Notes: generated by a model not told the origin, from the sequence alone. DNA of 64,000 nucleotides from Batillaria attramentaria (GCA_018292915.2 JACVVK020000332.1:167501-231500); one strand, 5' to 3'; shown: positions 38,984-53,327, numbered from the stretch's first letter. Numbers and translations are program-made.

Positions 38984-40751
38984 TCTATCAATGCCTCAGA
39001 AAATAAAACCAGTATGAGGGAAGATGTGGTCAGTTGTCTCCCCACCCCCCCCCCCCCCCCACCCCCCACAACTATCTCCCACTCCCTTGTCACTCGCATT
39101 CTATTAATAGCACTACAGACAGTCCACACTGGAAACCTTAAATTGACACTGTGTATTATGTGTGCTAGGGCAAAATCTGTTTTCACAACCAGCGACATCA
39201 GTTGACATAATTTGACAGACTGGAGACAGGGAGGCGGAGAAATAAAAACTGAGAAACAAAAAACACTAAAAGCAGTTTTCATGAGTTTTCATGCCAACTT
39301 GTACCTTTGACAGACAGGACAGTTTTATTCTGGTTTTACCATTTTCAAATCGGTAATTCCCCGGCTGTAGCCAGTTAGCACGATCGCTGTAACAGTTCTA
39401 AATGCGACATAAGCACTAACATGGTCACTGTCATTAAGATCTGGAGAAAACCAGGTGACATACAATGTCACTGGCAACATAACCTGTCGCCAAAATTACA
39501 AACAATCTCCTCAACCATGTTCTGCCATTTTTCTGCCTAACTGGTAATGATGTGATGATTTTAGCGTGTTCCCAGTTACCCAAAATTCTGAAATGCAAGC
39601 ACTCAGTCCCTTGCAACAGGAACATAGGACATCAATTTTGGCGACAATATGCACAACATATCCTGTTGTTAAAACTATGCAAAAAAACAAACAAAGTTTC
39701 AGCGACATTAACCTCATGCAGCTAATTCCAGCCCAGCAGGAAGAATCCAGAATAAAATTGCAAAATTATGAAAAAAGTTAGCACATACCTCCTTTGTGTA
39801 AGAGCTCACAAAATGGAAACTGGAGATCTGGGGGAACCGCTTCTTAAGCTCTGCTTGTGGGATTCTGGATTTCTCAACCTGAAAAACAGCACAAAAACTT
39901 GACTACCTGCAGATATTTGTCTGTTGTGAATATTGTGTGCAATGGATGACGTGCTTGGTAAATCTGTGTATCTGTACTAGTATTGTGCCTTTGTAAGTGC
40001 AGTGTTATCGTGTGTGTAAAGACCGTTCTTAACCGGGCAGACTTTTGGTTCGCGAACTAGGTTCGGAGAGTACGGCGAACTAGGTTCGCGCACGTTGTTT
40101 CTTAACCGACCAAATACTTGTGCGGAAACCCTGGTTCGAAAGGTTCGGCGAACTAGGTTCGAGGACTGCATAGCGTGTCGTGGGAACCCTTGCGATCCTT
40201 TTGCTGATCCTGCGCTCTGATTGGTTGCTCGGGGAGAGCTGTTGTGCGCATGTACAAACTTGAGGAAAATGGCGGACGGCATCGCGGCTATCGACTCACT
40301 TCACATTTCCCTCTCTTGCGCTCTTTTCCTCTTATCTCCTCTTCCTCGGCTTCCAAGAGTTCACTCAAAACGATAACTACCGCAAATGCCTGGTCGTCTC
40401 GATCTACGAAGGTGGCCATTTTGGTTGTTTACGATTGTCTCAACTTCCGAGTCCGCCTTGTTCGGGCAATGACGTATGCATATCATTAACGGTCAGTTAA
40501 GAAAGAGAACTAGTCCGGCCGAACCTCTGGAACTATGTACGTGCGTGCGCTTGCCCTGTTCGTATACAATACACAGTTCGCCGAACAAGTTCGCCAGACT
40601 GGTGGTTCGCCCGGTTAAGAACGGCCTTAAGGATTATGCCATAGGCGGCTGTAATGTATATTGTTTAATTCCTTTTTCCATGTTTTTTTTCCCCAATGCC
40701 CCTAGATAGTCGGAAAATAAATTTGACTTGACTTGGAAAGTTAAACTCATT

Positions 40752-40823
<72 letters not shown>

Positions 40824-43800
40824 GCGTAAACCTCTGAGATGCACACAGTGTTTGCTGCACTGTACACACACCTTGTCACAGTGAGTGCCGACAACAAGAA
40901 CCGGAGCCTTGGGGGCGTGGCACGCGATGGAACTGAGCCAGAAGTCCAGGCCGGCGTGCTCGTACCCCAGACGAATGTTCCACAGCAGGAGGTAGACAGC
41001 ACGGTTTGACAGGAAGAACTGCCCACACAAAGCAGGACATTACTGAGAGATGTCTCTAGCACACGGTCTTTCTCTACCACAGACATGGATGAACTGAGAG
41101 GGTGTGTGTGATTGGCAAGTGTGTGTGTGAGGGGAGGGGGGGGGGGGGGATGGTGTAGGTGGGTTGTAGTGGGATGGGAGTGGGGATGGTGCGTTTTATT
41201 AATATAAAGATTAATTTAGGAGATATCTTACAGAAATCTTCAGCTAAATTTTAGTGTGTATTCTGCATCATTTTATGTATTTCTTTATTTTGATGCTGCA
41301 TGTAATTCCAGATAAAAGGGGCTTGGTATTGAAAAGACCTTTGGTGCAGGTCTTATGTATGACAAGGCGTTCGGATCCACAGCTCACGCCTAAAAAATCT
41401 CAAGAAATGTCTGTCGAACAAACCTGATGCGTGTTGTAGTACACTGTCTGACCAGCAAAGTCCCAGACGCTGTACTCAAGTGGTTCCTGTTCACCCTTGA
41501 TTGGGACTTCCCAGTGGCCAATGTCGATTCCATCAGTGATCATTTCATCATAGTTGTGCTTTGCGAAAGAATTGCTTGTAAGAGCTCTCACAAGGCTGGA
41601 AAAGAAAGAAAAAAAAATGAAAAAAGCCTGCTTAAAGATGAGATACTCCCACTGTGTCAAAACTAAACACAAACACCTGAGGAACAAAAAAAAAAAAGTT
41701 TGAATGTATGAAGTGGATGATTGCACGGCCGGTCGGCACCACAGGTGTCATATCACCTGGGCCTGGTTAACGCCAGATATTTTGACAGGAAGCGTGGAAT
41801 GCGGCCCTGTCCCACAGTCCGAAACCAAACGGACCTCCATAGCATCATCTTACCATCATCCTCATCATCATGAATGATAAAAAATTGCCCCGGCTTTCCA
41901 GCCCTCCGTGGATTTCACCCATGACCTGCGAGGAACACCACTGGAGCTGGCAAAGAGTTGGGGCAGAAAAAAAAATTTAAAACAAAAAATAAAAAAATGT
42001 TTGAAAACATACCTGGTCTTTCCTGCCCCTCCAAGTCCGACCATCATGAGCTTGGTGCGTTTGCATGGCACAGAACCCATCTGCAGACGTTTCAGGTAGC
42101 CATAGACGGCGTGGAAACCACGCTTCACGATCTCCTTCGGTGGTGTCTTCAGGGACATACAGTCACGCAGATGAAGCTCTGAGGGACAAAAGAACACAAT
42201 AATATTATAAACCAATCAAAGGAAATCAAAGCTAATATTGGTGTAACGTTCTCTCTTTTTTTCTTTTTTTGTATTTGCCCTGGTTGTACAATTCTCATGA
42301 ATGCTGCTTTGTCATTATTTGCACCATATATGTTCCATGTTACTTAGGACCCTATTTCCCTGCTCAACAATCAACAATATTTCATCCTCTACTCAATTCA
42401 CAAATGTAAAAATTTCCAGACGTATTCAATGGTGCATGCGGACAAACTGCTCTCCGTTGCAAAACATCCACTTAAATGTTCTCCCGTGCAAAACATCCAT
42501 TTTCTTGCCTGATTCTTGCAGATGGGGTGGGTGGATGGGTGTTTGGGGATTTAACATCCTTTTCCACCACATAGAGGTGATATCAAAGATGAGGCATTGA
42601 TGAAAAAGCCAGCACAAATATTTGGCCCCAGCTGGGATACGAACTCACGACCCGAGCATTAGAAGTCCAATGCTCTACCATTCGGCCACCCCGGCTCCCC
42701 TCTCGCAGACGGATGCCCAAACTAAATGTACCAAATGTGTTTCAAGTATCAGTCACGGCGCCACACCAAAACAGGTGCTTTCCACTCACCTTTCAGAGGG
42801 AGGGTTGCCAGTTCTGCTGTCAAACTCTCCAGCTTTGGACAACCGTTGAGACTGAGAACGTTCAGTCGGCCGAGGCCCTTGAACTCATCAGGAACTGTCG
42901 TGAATCCCTGGTAGCTCAGGTCCAGGCGAGTCAAACCGTGCATTTTTGTGAGAACAGGTGGCAAAGATGCACCTGTACACAGAACAGTATTGTCAGGTAG
43001 AGAGTAAGTTTCTCTAGTATTTCCCAAACCTTGTTTACTGTCACTAACAGTCACCGTGTTTCCAATAGCTTTCACACCAAAAGGTCCCAGGGACCCTCTT
43101 CAAGCATTTCAGGGGGTCGTTTTGCAATTTCTGAGAATCCTTTAATAATGCTCAGTTAGTAAAGTTCGCCCGTTAGGGGGTGCAAATGTGTACCAGTCAT
43201 TCACAGGAGGGGCAAATAAACTCCAGTCGCCCACTAACGGGGGGGGGGGGGGGGGGTACTGTATCGCCACAACGTGGGGGGGGGGGGGGTGCAAATGTAC
43301 TCAAGGGTCTGGTGAGGTCATGTGGCCGCTGACTATGTTCTACAACTTGACTTTATGCGAAACATTAACGGAACTGACTGGTATAAATTTGCACCCCCCA
43401 ACAGGCGAACCATAACAACTGAGCCTCAATAACATGTTGGGGTTGTTTTTTTGTTTTTTTTCTGACCCCTCTGATGCACTGCTGCTCTCTCTGGCAGCTA
43501 GTGGGTTCATGTCACCCAACACCAACTTGCCGATCTCTTCTCCTGGCCAGTCACAGAATTTCAAATCGAATTATCACTAGTCATCACTACTCGTGCAAAT
43601 ATTCTATCGTCAGCTCTGAGCAAAGATAATATTCAAATAGGAAAGGCAGTACCAAAAATGTGTGTCCCCATTCAAATTCAAGATTTTTCAGTGTAAAAAG
43701 CAGTCGAAAAGTTAAGGTCATTATGGTAAGCTTACAGCTGTCCATAACTGCAAGATACAATACAAACCTGCGATTTTTCCAACCTGCCCCAAGCGAGGGA

Positions 43801-44498
43801 AGCGGGCTACCATTTTTTTGTTCAGACGAACAATCCCATCATTATCAAGGTGTCCGACTCCTTCTGTGTCAACTCCAGAGAACAGGGCACCCAACGCCTG
43901 GTGAAAGACAGCAGAAGAAGTTAACACCCTTCAAGTTGTATATACATGTACTTCAATACATTGACAAGTATAGGGCACCCAACTCCTGGTGAAAGACAGC
44001 AGCAGAAGTTAACACCCTTCAAGTTGTATATACATGTACTTCAATACATTGACAAGTATAGGGCACCCAACTCCTGGTGAAAGACAGCAGAAGAAGTTAA
44101 TTAACACCCTTCAAGTTGTATATACATGTACTTCAATACATTGACAAGTATAGGGCACCCAACTCCTGGTGAAAGACAGCAGAAGAAGTTAATTAACACC
44201 CTTCAAGTTGTATATACATGTACTTCAATACATTGACAAGTATAGGGCACCCAACTCCTGGTGAAAGACAGCAGAAGAAGTTAACACCCTTCAAGTTGTA
44301 TATATACATTAATACATCAATTAGTACTTCAATACATTGACAAGTATACATTCATGGGATTTAATAATAATAATAATAATTTTTAGAGCACCTATTCTGC
44401 TCTAGGTGCTGAACATACATACCCATGCACACACCAAAAAACAAAACAACTGCAATACGTACAACCACCCCACCCTCTCTCCTCCCAGCCCCCCCCCC

Positions 44499-44560
<62 letters not shown>

Positions 44561-46978
44561 ACATGCTTGAAACAGACTAATCAATTGTTTCCTGAAAGAA
44601 ATGGGTCTTAAGACAGGACTTGAAGCAGGACAGAGTTGGGTGGGTGGGTGGGTGGGTGTTTGGAGGTCTAACGTCTTTACCATTCAGCCACCCCGGCTCT
44701 CCGGACAGAGTTGGGGAATGACGGATGGCAGGCAGGGTACTTAAGGTTGCACGCAGTCTTTCTGTCTGTGTGAGACTGTATTTTAACAACTCAAGTGCTG
44801 CTGTCTAAATAGTACAACATCAGACACTGCCAAAATTGCTCATAGAATAATTATTATCAGATGCCGAGTCTTGAACAGAAAAGTTCAGTATTTATTTGAC
44901 GTGCTCTTACCTCCTGTGTTAGCAGAGACATGGCTGTCCATCGCTTTGCATATGTCAGAAAAGCATTCAGTGACAGCGGAGTAGTCGAGGATGTCTGCGG
45001 AGGCAGTAAAGGCACTCCTGCCAGTTTCAGCGTTGTCAACGGCAACTCCACAAGCTTGTCTGGCAGTGAAACGATCACATTATAATTCAGCGACAATGTC
45101 TTCAGGTTTCTGAAGTCCAGCAACAGATCCAGCGACTTGATGGTGCCAATGTTTTCTGCAGAGAGCTCTGCGAGGTCTGAGCCAAGTTTTGCCAATGTCG
45201 GAGGCAGGCTGTTGAGAGGATTGTTGGAGATGTTCAGGGAAACAAGCGATGATTTCAGATTGTCTGTCAACTCAATGGATTTCAGCTGGTTGCTGCTCAC
45301 ATCCAGACTGGACAACACCCTAACAAAAACAGAGACAATTAAGGTCCATCAGGTGTGTCTTGATGTCCTGAGCCTGTATGTAAAAGTCGAGGTTAATTTA
45401 ACCCACGGCTACGGGCCTAACCCAGACTAGGACAAAAGAAACCCCAAAGCAAAATTAAATAAAAAAGGAAGCAAAGTAAGAAAGAAAAAATCCTTCTGTA
45501 ACAGCTGAGGTTCCTTCCTTGAACAGACCTGCTTCCTGATTTAAAACAAAAACAACCAACAGAAAATTTAACCCTAGAGCTAGTTCAGTTCAAGGTTAGA
45601 CTCTAACCCGGGGCTAAAAGCCCTAACCTCGAGTTTTACATACAGGCCCTGGTGTACTGTGTTCACCGGTTCTGCTCTACCTTTCCTGTTCCTCCACCCC
45701 TGCCTTCCTTTCTCTCCTCACCACTTTCAGAGCTACAACTCTCAGTCATGCATACTAGCCAAACTTACAGATCTGAGATGTTGGACTTTTGTTTCATTGT
45801 TAACTCTAGAGAGCCTGAGCCCGACAACACCCTGCCCACTATATGATAAGACCGGTTAAAAAATCAAGCCACTGCACACCAGTAGAAGCCACCTGAAGCC
45901 ACTATTACACAAGGTGTGGGCCTTCCCGCTAAGCAAGAGACTGCTTCAGATTGCGTAAAATTGGCTTTAAGTGGCTTCTAGTGGTCTGAAGATTTTAAGT
46001 AAAAATGCAATTTTTGCATGTGTTTCGAAGAATGTACACCTTATTCCACCAGTGGAAAGATGGCATAAAATAACGTGACAGCAAAGAATTCGCTAGTGCC
46101 GAGTTTTGGCTTCATGTTTGGGGATCTGATATGAGCACCAACAGTCTATATAATCTACGAGCCAGATCAGTTATTCAACTTTCCCTCAGTATTGGGAAAA
46201 CAAGCACTCCATGGATTCCATGACCTGGAAGGAATACCACTAGAGCTGGCAAAAGACGAGGCACACACACAAAAAATTCGTAGATCAACAATTTTATTCC
46301 TTGTTAGGTACAGAGGGTACAAGTAAAAGAACACTGCATATAATTAGACAGGATGAATCAAATTTAGCAACACCAGATAATGCTAGTGTACAACATATAC
46401 ATACAGGCAAGCACAAGAGTGAATTTGAATGAGTGACTTACTTGAATCCTGACAAAGACGGTAAAGTGTTCAGCAAGTTGTTCTCCAGGTTGAGGTGTGT
46501 CAGATTCTGGAACATCGTGGAAAACTCTGTGGGCAGCATCTCCAGCTTGTTGTTGGAGAAATTGATCCACGTCAGTGAGCTACCCATGCCCTTGAACGCC
46601 TCCGTCGGAAAGGTCGTGAGTTCAAGACCAGCTGAGTGCGCTGACTGGTGAGCTCGGCACTCCACTTTCGTGAATTCGGCTGAGTGGCTGAACCTCTGGC
46701 CAAGGTTGTGGGATTTGAACCCTTCCTCCAGGAGTGTTTTCAGCTGCATGGCATGCTGACCCAGCGACTGTCAAGAAATGGAAAATCGATCGTTAAAGTG
46801 TCGCTTGTTTTAAGTTACTGGAAAAAGCTACAGGGCTCCTAAAACAACCCCTGCTGAATGGAAGGAACAGGACTGAAATGTTGAAGGACCAATATTTAAG
46901 TTCTGCATGGTTACTGATCATTTTGAGCTGGTTTGGGTGTATCTAGTATCAAACCACTAAGACAGACACACACACACA

Positions 46979-47042
<64 letters not shown>

Positions 47043-47669
47043 TTTAAGACATACAGACATAAAGACATGACACACACATATACATATGGACATGATAATA
47101 CGCACACAGACACAGACAGACAGAGACATGGCTTGGGACTGGTATTAATCTGGCAGCATACTCACAGGTGCTGGAGATATTTCCTTTGTTTCCTTCAGTG
47201 CTGTGGGGTCAGCTATAAAGTGGAACAGCATGAGGTAGAGACGGTACATCCGTTTCGCTCCAAGCTCAACTCTGTATTGCTGGATGATAAATGGTAATAA
47301 TTAACTAATCGTCAGCACTAATATACTTGTCAACAGTTTTCATGCACGTAAAAATAGGTGAGTTGGGATATCCGAATGGTAGAGCGTTGGACTTTCAATG
47401 CTCAGATAGTGAGTTTGAATCCCGGCTTTGGCCAAATATTTGTGCTGGCTTTTTTTTCTCATTGCCCCATCTTTGATATCACCCATACCTGGTAGCAAAG
47501 GACGTTAAACTCCCACATTTACCCACCTACCCGCACGTGAAAATGGATATCAAGAGAAAAGAAGTCACAAACAGTCCATGCTTGTGTGTGTGTTCATGTG
47601 TGTACGAGTATGTGTGTGTGTGTTTTCAAGTATGTATGCCTGCCTATACTCAATTTCCATGTGTGTGTG

Positions 47670-47701
<32 letters not shown>

Positions 47702-48532
47702 CGTGCGTGCGTGCGTGCATGCGTGTGTGTGTGTGTGTGTGTTCCCGTGTAATGGTAGGTAGAGCAGGTCTGTCTGCTTAGTCTGTCGTTCACCAGATTT
47801 TCAAAAAGTCAGGAAGGTTTACATCCAGCGGTATATTAATAATTGTATTCTCCTACACACAAAAATAAATAGATGAATGAATAAACAGATTAATAAATAA
47901 ACGAACCTGCTCTGGGGGCACAGTCTCAAATCCTTTACACAGTTCACTCCCCTCCACTGGTATTGTGTTTTCATTGGTGAGCAGGAGAAAATAGGCATTC
48001 TGCAGAAAGAGCTCGAGCCCACTGTATGACTTGGCCAGTGAGGAGAAATTCAGGCCTGGGTGATCAACCAGGTGGTACATGCTGTCTGAAAAAAAAAATC
48101 AAAATATCAAATGTTTTTTTGTGATAAAATACACAATAACCTCCTGGTAACATTTTTGCGTCACCGTATGTATTAATATGTATTAGGTATTTTTCTGGCG
48201 ATGGTCACGTCCATACTACAACTTCTGATGAAGGCAACACGCTTGTCGAAAAATCAAAAGGGTGCTGTTTTTTCTCTGATTATCTAAAATATTTATTTTG
48301 ATCAGGGAGCATCAAATAACTAGGAATCTAATTCATACAAACTCTGGAACTTTTGAAGGAAAAATTATGCTTGCAACTGACAGACACAACAACAATTCTA
48401 CCCAAGAGCAGACAAAATTCACTTTCATTGTTTTGAAAGGTCTTATGGCTGTCTATTATCAGCAGGCCAAGCATGGTGCCTCCACTGTTTGTAGATTCTC
48501 AGAAAATGCCAGTGTTAAGGTTTACCTGTGGC

Positions 48533-48601
<69 letters not shown>

Positions 48602-51600
48602 GACACACAGACAGACAGACAGACAGACCACAGAAGGTTATTACAAAGACTCACTTTGTTACACAAGTGAGCCAAAAAGAGAAATACATGTGCATCTATT
48701 GTCAATGCCATGCCATGTGTATGTTTTGACCGTAGATGTACATAATTATCAAGGTTATCATTGAATTTTGGTGTTTTAATTGAGAATAGCACAGAAAGGT
48801 ATGCATTATTCTCACTCTATGCATTATTCTCAAAATGCAGCTATGCAAAAATTCCATGATGACCTCAGTATGTATGTGTGTACTGTCATCATGTTTAACA
48901 AATCCAACAGGGATAACCAGTGGTCTAATAGGCAGCACATCAGACTTACCCGCTGCACTACTGAACGGCCGTCACAGCGATGAAGCATATGTTCGAGCCC
49001 AGGTTGAGCTTGTGATATGTGATACCGATTTTTCCTGGCTACCGGGCTGCTCATCTGGAGTTTCTCTCTGGGTTATCCGGCTTTCCTCCCCCAGCAAATT
49101 TGTAAATTAAGATAGGTATTTGGTGGCGATGCACCACGGCAACACGCTTCCCCCCTGGTGGAAGCAGCCTGAATTTTCCGAAGGGGGCCATAAAATAAAT
49201 ATTTTTTTTAAAGTCTGAAAATAAAATTTACTCACTTTGTCCTGGACACATCATGTGCAGTGACTGTTTGTCAGGCTGAAACAGCGTGGCCAGACTCGGG
49301 TAACGCAGGAACTGCAAGTCCAACTTGGCAGGAAGCAGACAGAATACTCGAGGGTTCAGTTTGACGAATGCAGGCAGATCGCTGATCGCTGCCTTTGACA
49401 TCTGTTCCCTTACCCAGTTCTCCAGGACTGGGGGAAAAATGAAAAAAAGAAAGAAAAAAAAGCCAACAAAACTAGTGTCAGTTCAAATTCAGTTCAAGAT
49501 GCTGTCTTTGCCCTAAGAACAGCTCACACACATGCACCGTGAGGCTGTCGGTGGTCTAGTGGTTAAGACTTTGTCACAATTGCAAGAGGACAGATTTGGG
49601 GTCCCACTCGGGGCAAAGAGTGTTTCTTTCTCGTATGTGGCAGCGTTCATTCGGGCCAATTGTCGGGGGTTCTCTCTGGGTACTCTGGCTTCTCCCCACT
49701 CTTTCAAAGCATGCATAATTTTCTTGAACATTTTCACCGCATGTGAAACTGTCCCCCCCCCCCCCCCCCCCCCCCACCCCACCTTAAATTTTTTGGTTAT
49801 GTTTTCATTCAATAAAATCACCAGATATAAACTAAATACAAACTAAACCATGACAATAAAGCTACATCACACTCACCTGTAGTGCGGTCCAGATCAAGAG
49901 TACAGACTGAATGCTTCTGACTTTTGACGTAATCAAGGCCAAGGTCAAAGCAGACACTGTACGTTTTGTCAGGCTTGGTGCCAGCTGTCTGTTCCTGTAA
50001 CAGATCATAAACTTTAACATGGAATGTATATTGCTGGAGGCTTAGGCTGGCTAGGCTAGCTTCAAATCAATGGGAACTATGAAAGAACAAGTGTCCTGGC
50101 TGATCGTAAAAGTATACAACATTTGTCCTGAATATTTTTCACTGTGGTGTGGAAATGACAGGACATAATTATGTCTGCCTTGGTAAGAAAGAAATTGGAA
50201 ATTTTGTGAAATTCTATGACCAATTTTAGAGAAGGTATGTGCCCTGGGCCTGTTCAAAAAAAAAAAAAAAAAATCCCTGTGCTACATGCGTGGGCCTGGG
50301 TTTCAATTAATAATAATAATAATAATAATCAAACATATAATATAAAAGACTTATAAGCCTCCATATGACTCACTTGTGATATGGATCAAGGTCATTCAAA
50401 GGTCATTCAAAAGAGTATGTTTGTAAAGCTCTTATCACTATCTATCATCAAGCCAATTAAGGTGTCACTGGTGTTCATAGTCCCAGGCGGGTGGGTGGGT
50501 GGGTGTTTGGGAGTTTAACGTCCTTTTCCACCACGTAAGGGTGATATCAAAGATGGGGCAACGAGAAAAAAGGCCAGCACAAATATTTGGCCCCAGCCGG
50601 CGGGATTCGAACTCACGACCCGAGCATTGAGAGTCCAACGCTCTACCATTCGGCCACCCCGGCTCCCCGCAATAAACCTCCAAAAAGGTCAAGGTCAGTA
50701 AAGCTGTTTGTTGTGAATTTTAACATTAATGTTTTCACAGGAACTACAAGTACTAGAGGCATCAAACTTGGCATCATGAAAGCCATTGATGAGACCTTAC
50801 CAACAAATCTCATTCAAATGACATAAACCCCCAAAATGTCAAGGTCATTGGAATGAGATCTGTTGGTCAAGATCTCATCAGTGGCTTTCATAATGCCAAA
50901 TTTGATGCCTGAAGTACTTGTAGTCCTGTGAAACTGGTAATGTTAAAATTCACAACAAACACTTTAATGGCCTTGACCTTGACCTTGAGTCAAGGTCAAA
51001 AACTTACTGACACGAAAGTGTAGAAAGAAATTAAGCCATCCATCACAAAGCCTGAGGCATAGTGACATATATACAAATATGTGAAAAAGTAAAAGTAATT
51101 ACCTCTGTGAAAAAGTCATAAGGCACAGGCTCTGATGATTCTTCCTGAAGATACCTGGCCCAGTCAAAGCTTCTGCCATAGCCTGAAAACAACATTTTCA
51201 CAAAGTAATGGAAGTAATTTTTTAAAAAAAAAACCCAGTTATGGCACATAGTGTAAAGTCTGTCATACAATTTCTTTCACTCCTAAGAGTTCATGGGTTT
51301 TTGGGATTTTCCCTTTTTTTCCTTCAACCTTACCAACTTCCACAGCTGGTAAACATGCATACAAATACATCTTCAATGCTACCCAGCTGTAATCATATAA
51401 AAGAAAACTGAAAACATTTCCATAGCAGGCAACAACAACAACAACAAAAAAAAACCAAAATATTTCTGTATGACAACTTTACTGTCTGAAGTACAGGGGG
51501 CATTCCTGTTCAAAAATTGTTTGTTTTTTTTCTCTTCTGTGAAACATGAACAAACACTATAAAGGAATGCAATCAATTACAAGGGGAGTGAACATCTGAC

Positions 51601-53259
51601 AGTTACAGAGAACTCATCGTACCATGGGGTGGTTGTAGTAGTTGGTTGTATTTTCCAACGAGTTTTCCGACTTCCTCCATGTAGCCTAGAGGGTGAAGGT
51701 CAGGACTGTCAGGTTCCGCCCAGTAGTCGTACTTGTTTGTCCAGCCGTCAAAATGAATCAGGAGTGACCCTCCCTTGCCAGCTCTTTCTGGTTTAATATC
51801 AGCTGAAAAAAAACAAAAAAAAAGAAGAAAGAACTTGACTTTATGAGTCATATGTAATGGGAATTTTAATTAATTATAGTAACTTCTGAACTAGTACCTG
51901 ATTACAAGAAAAGGTGGAATCTGACTTTTACTTATCACTGTGTTTGCCAGTGTGCGTCTGCCCATCTATGAGTGTGTCTGTGAGTATCTGTCTGCAGGGG
52001 GTGGGGGGAGGCTCAAAACATCTCTGATGTCACAATCGACAGTATACTATAAATTCAAATTTTGCAGTAAAAAGACAATTCTTCATCAAGGGAGAGTAGT
52101 GCGGCTCTCAAGACATGGTATGCTTTACATATGTAATGTTACAAGTACTCAGCAGTTACCCCATCATCTGGAACTTGTTGCTCACTCAGTTTGCCAATCC
52201 GGAAAATTTAATTTTCAAAAGTTCTCAATCCGGAAAATTTTATTTTTGAAAGTTCTCATTCCAGAAATTCAGAGTCCTGGAAAACAGGCACCCCAATAGT
52301 TGTCAGAAGTGTTGTGACAATGAGAGAGGTGCAAAAAGAAGGTCTGTAAAACGCACACAACCACCTACGGTAGTGCTTACCTATTGTTGCGACACAGACA
52401 AGGCTTGGGTTTAGTCTATCGAGAGCTTCCAGTCGCATGCCAACTGTAACATCAGACCTGCCCAGCATCTGGTAAAAATACAAAAAAACACTCAACACTT
52501 GTGTTAAAAAGTGAGCACATTTTTCAACTTCAGACACTTTAATACCATCAGAAACTTTTAACACAGACGATTTTCAGAAACAGTGACATTCCAATTTAAC
52601 ATCTGACGAATGAAATCCATGTTGTTAACTCCTCAGAGCCCGGCCCTTACCACCCCCGCCTCACTATATGTCAAGATTTGTTAAGAAGAATAAGCCACTG
52701 TACACCAGTAGGAGTCAACACTATTATGCAAGGCATGGGCTTTCCCTGCTAGGCCCATGACTGCTGCAGATTGCATAATAGTGGCTTGAAGTGGCTCCTA
52801 ATGATCTGAAGATTTCAAGTCAATGTTCGATTTTTGCATGGGCTATTAAGAGTTAATGAGAAGCCCAATATCTGAAAAATCAAAACTTGCGTCAAAAAGT
52901 AAACTCATTTTGCTGCTGTATACACTTCCATACAACTAAATATTTTTCAGAAACAGTGACACCCCATCTAAAACCCCCAACAAATGAAGTCCACATTGTC
53001 AATGAGGGGCGGTCACAGCGTAAACATGGCATGAAAACTTATTCACAGCACAGATTGCAGATGTCTTTCACTGACCCCAAAATGCCGACTGAGCACTGTA
53101 AACTGGATTTCATCAGAGGGGGATGGAGGCTGCTTTCCTTTTCCATCAGCATCGATGTGATGAATTTCAACTCTGTACCTGCAACATATGCATTCACAGA
53201 GCTGGTACAGTCTGTATCTTCACGATGCACATCCACAGGTTAAACCAAAGCTGAAAGAA

Positions 53260-53327
<68 letters not shown>

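Noticed and set aside
53179..53250. An extra small exon ending at the tatgttgcag acceptor (in-frame reading VHREDTDCTSSVNAY)
   Set aside because: Would break the phase chain between exons 7 and 8; the direct join 53489 to 53178 keeps the frame.
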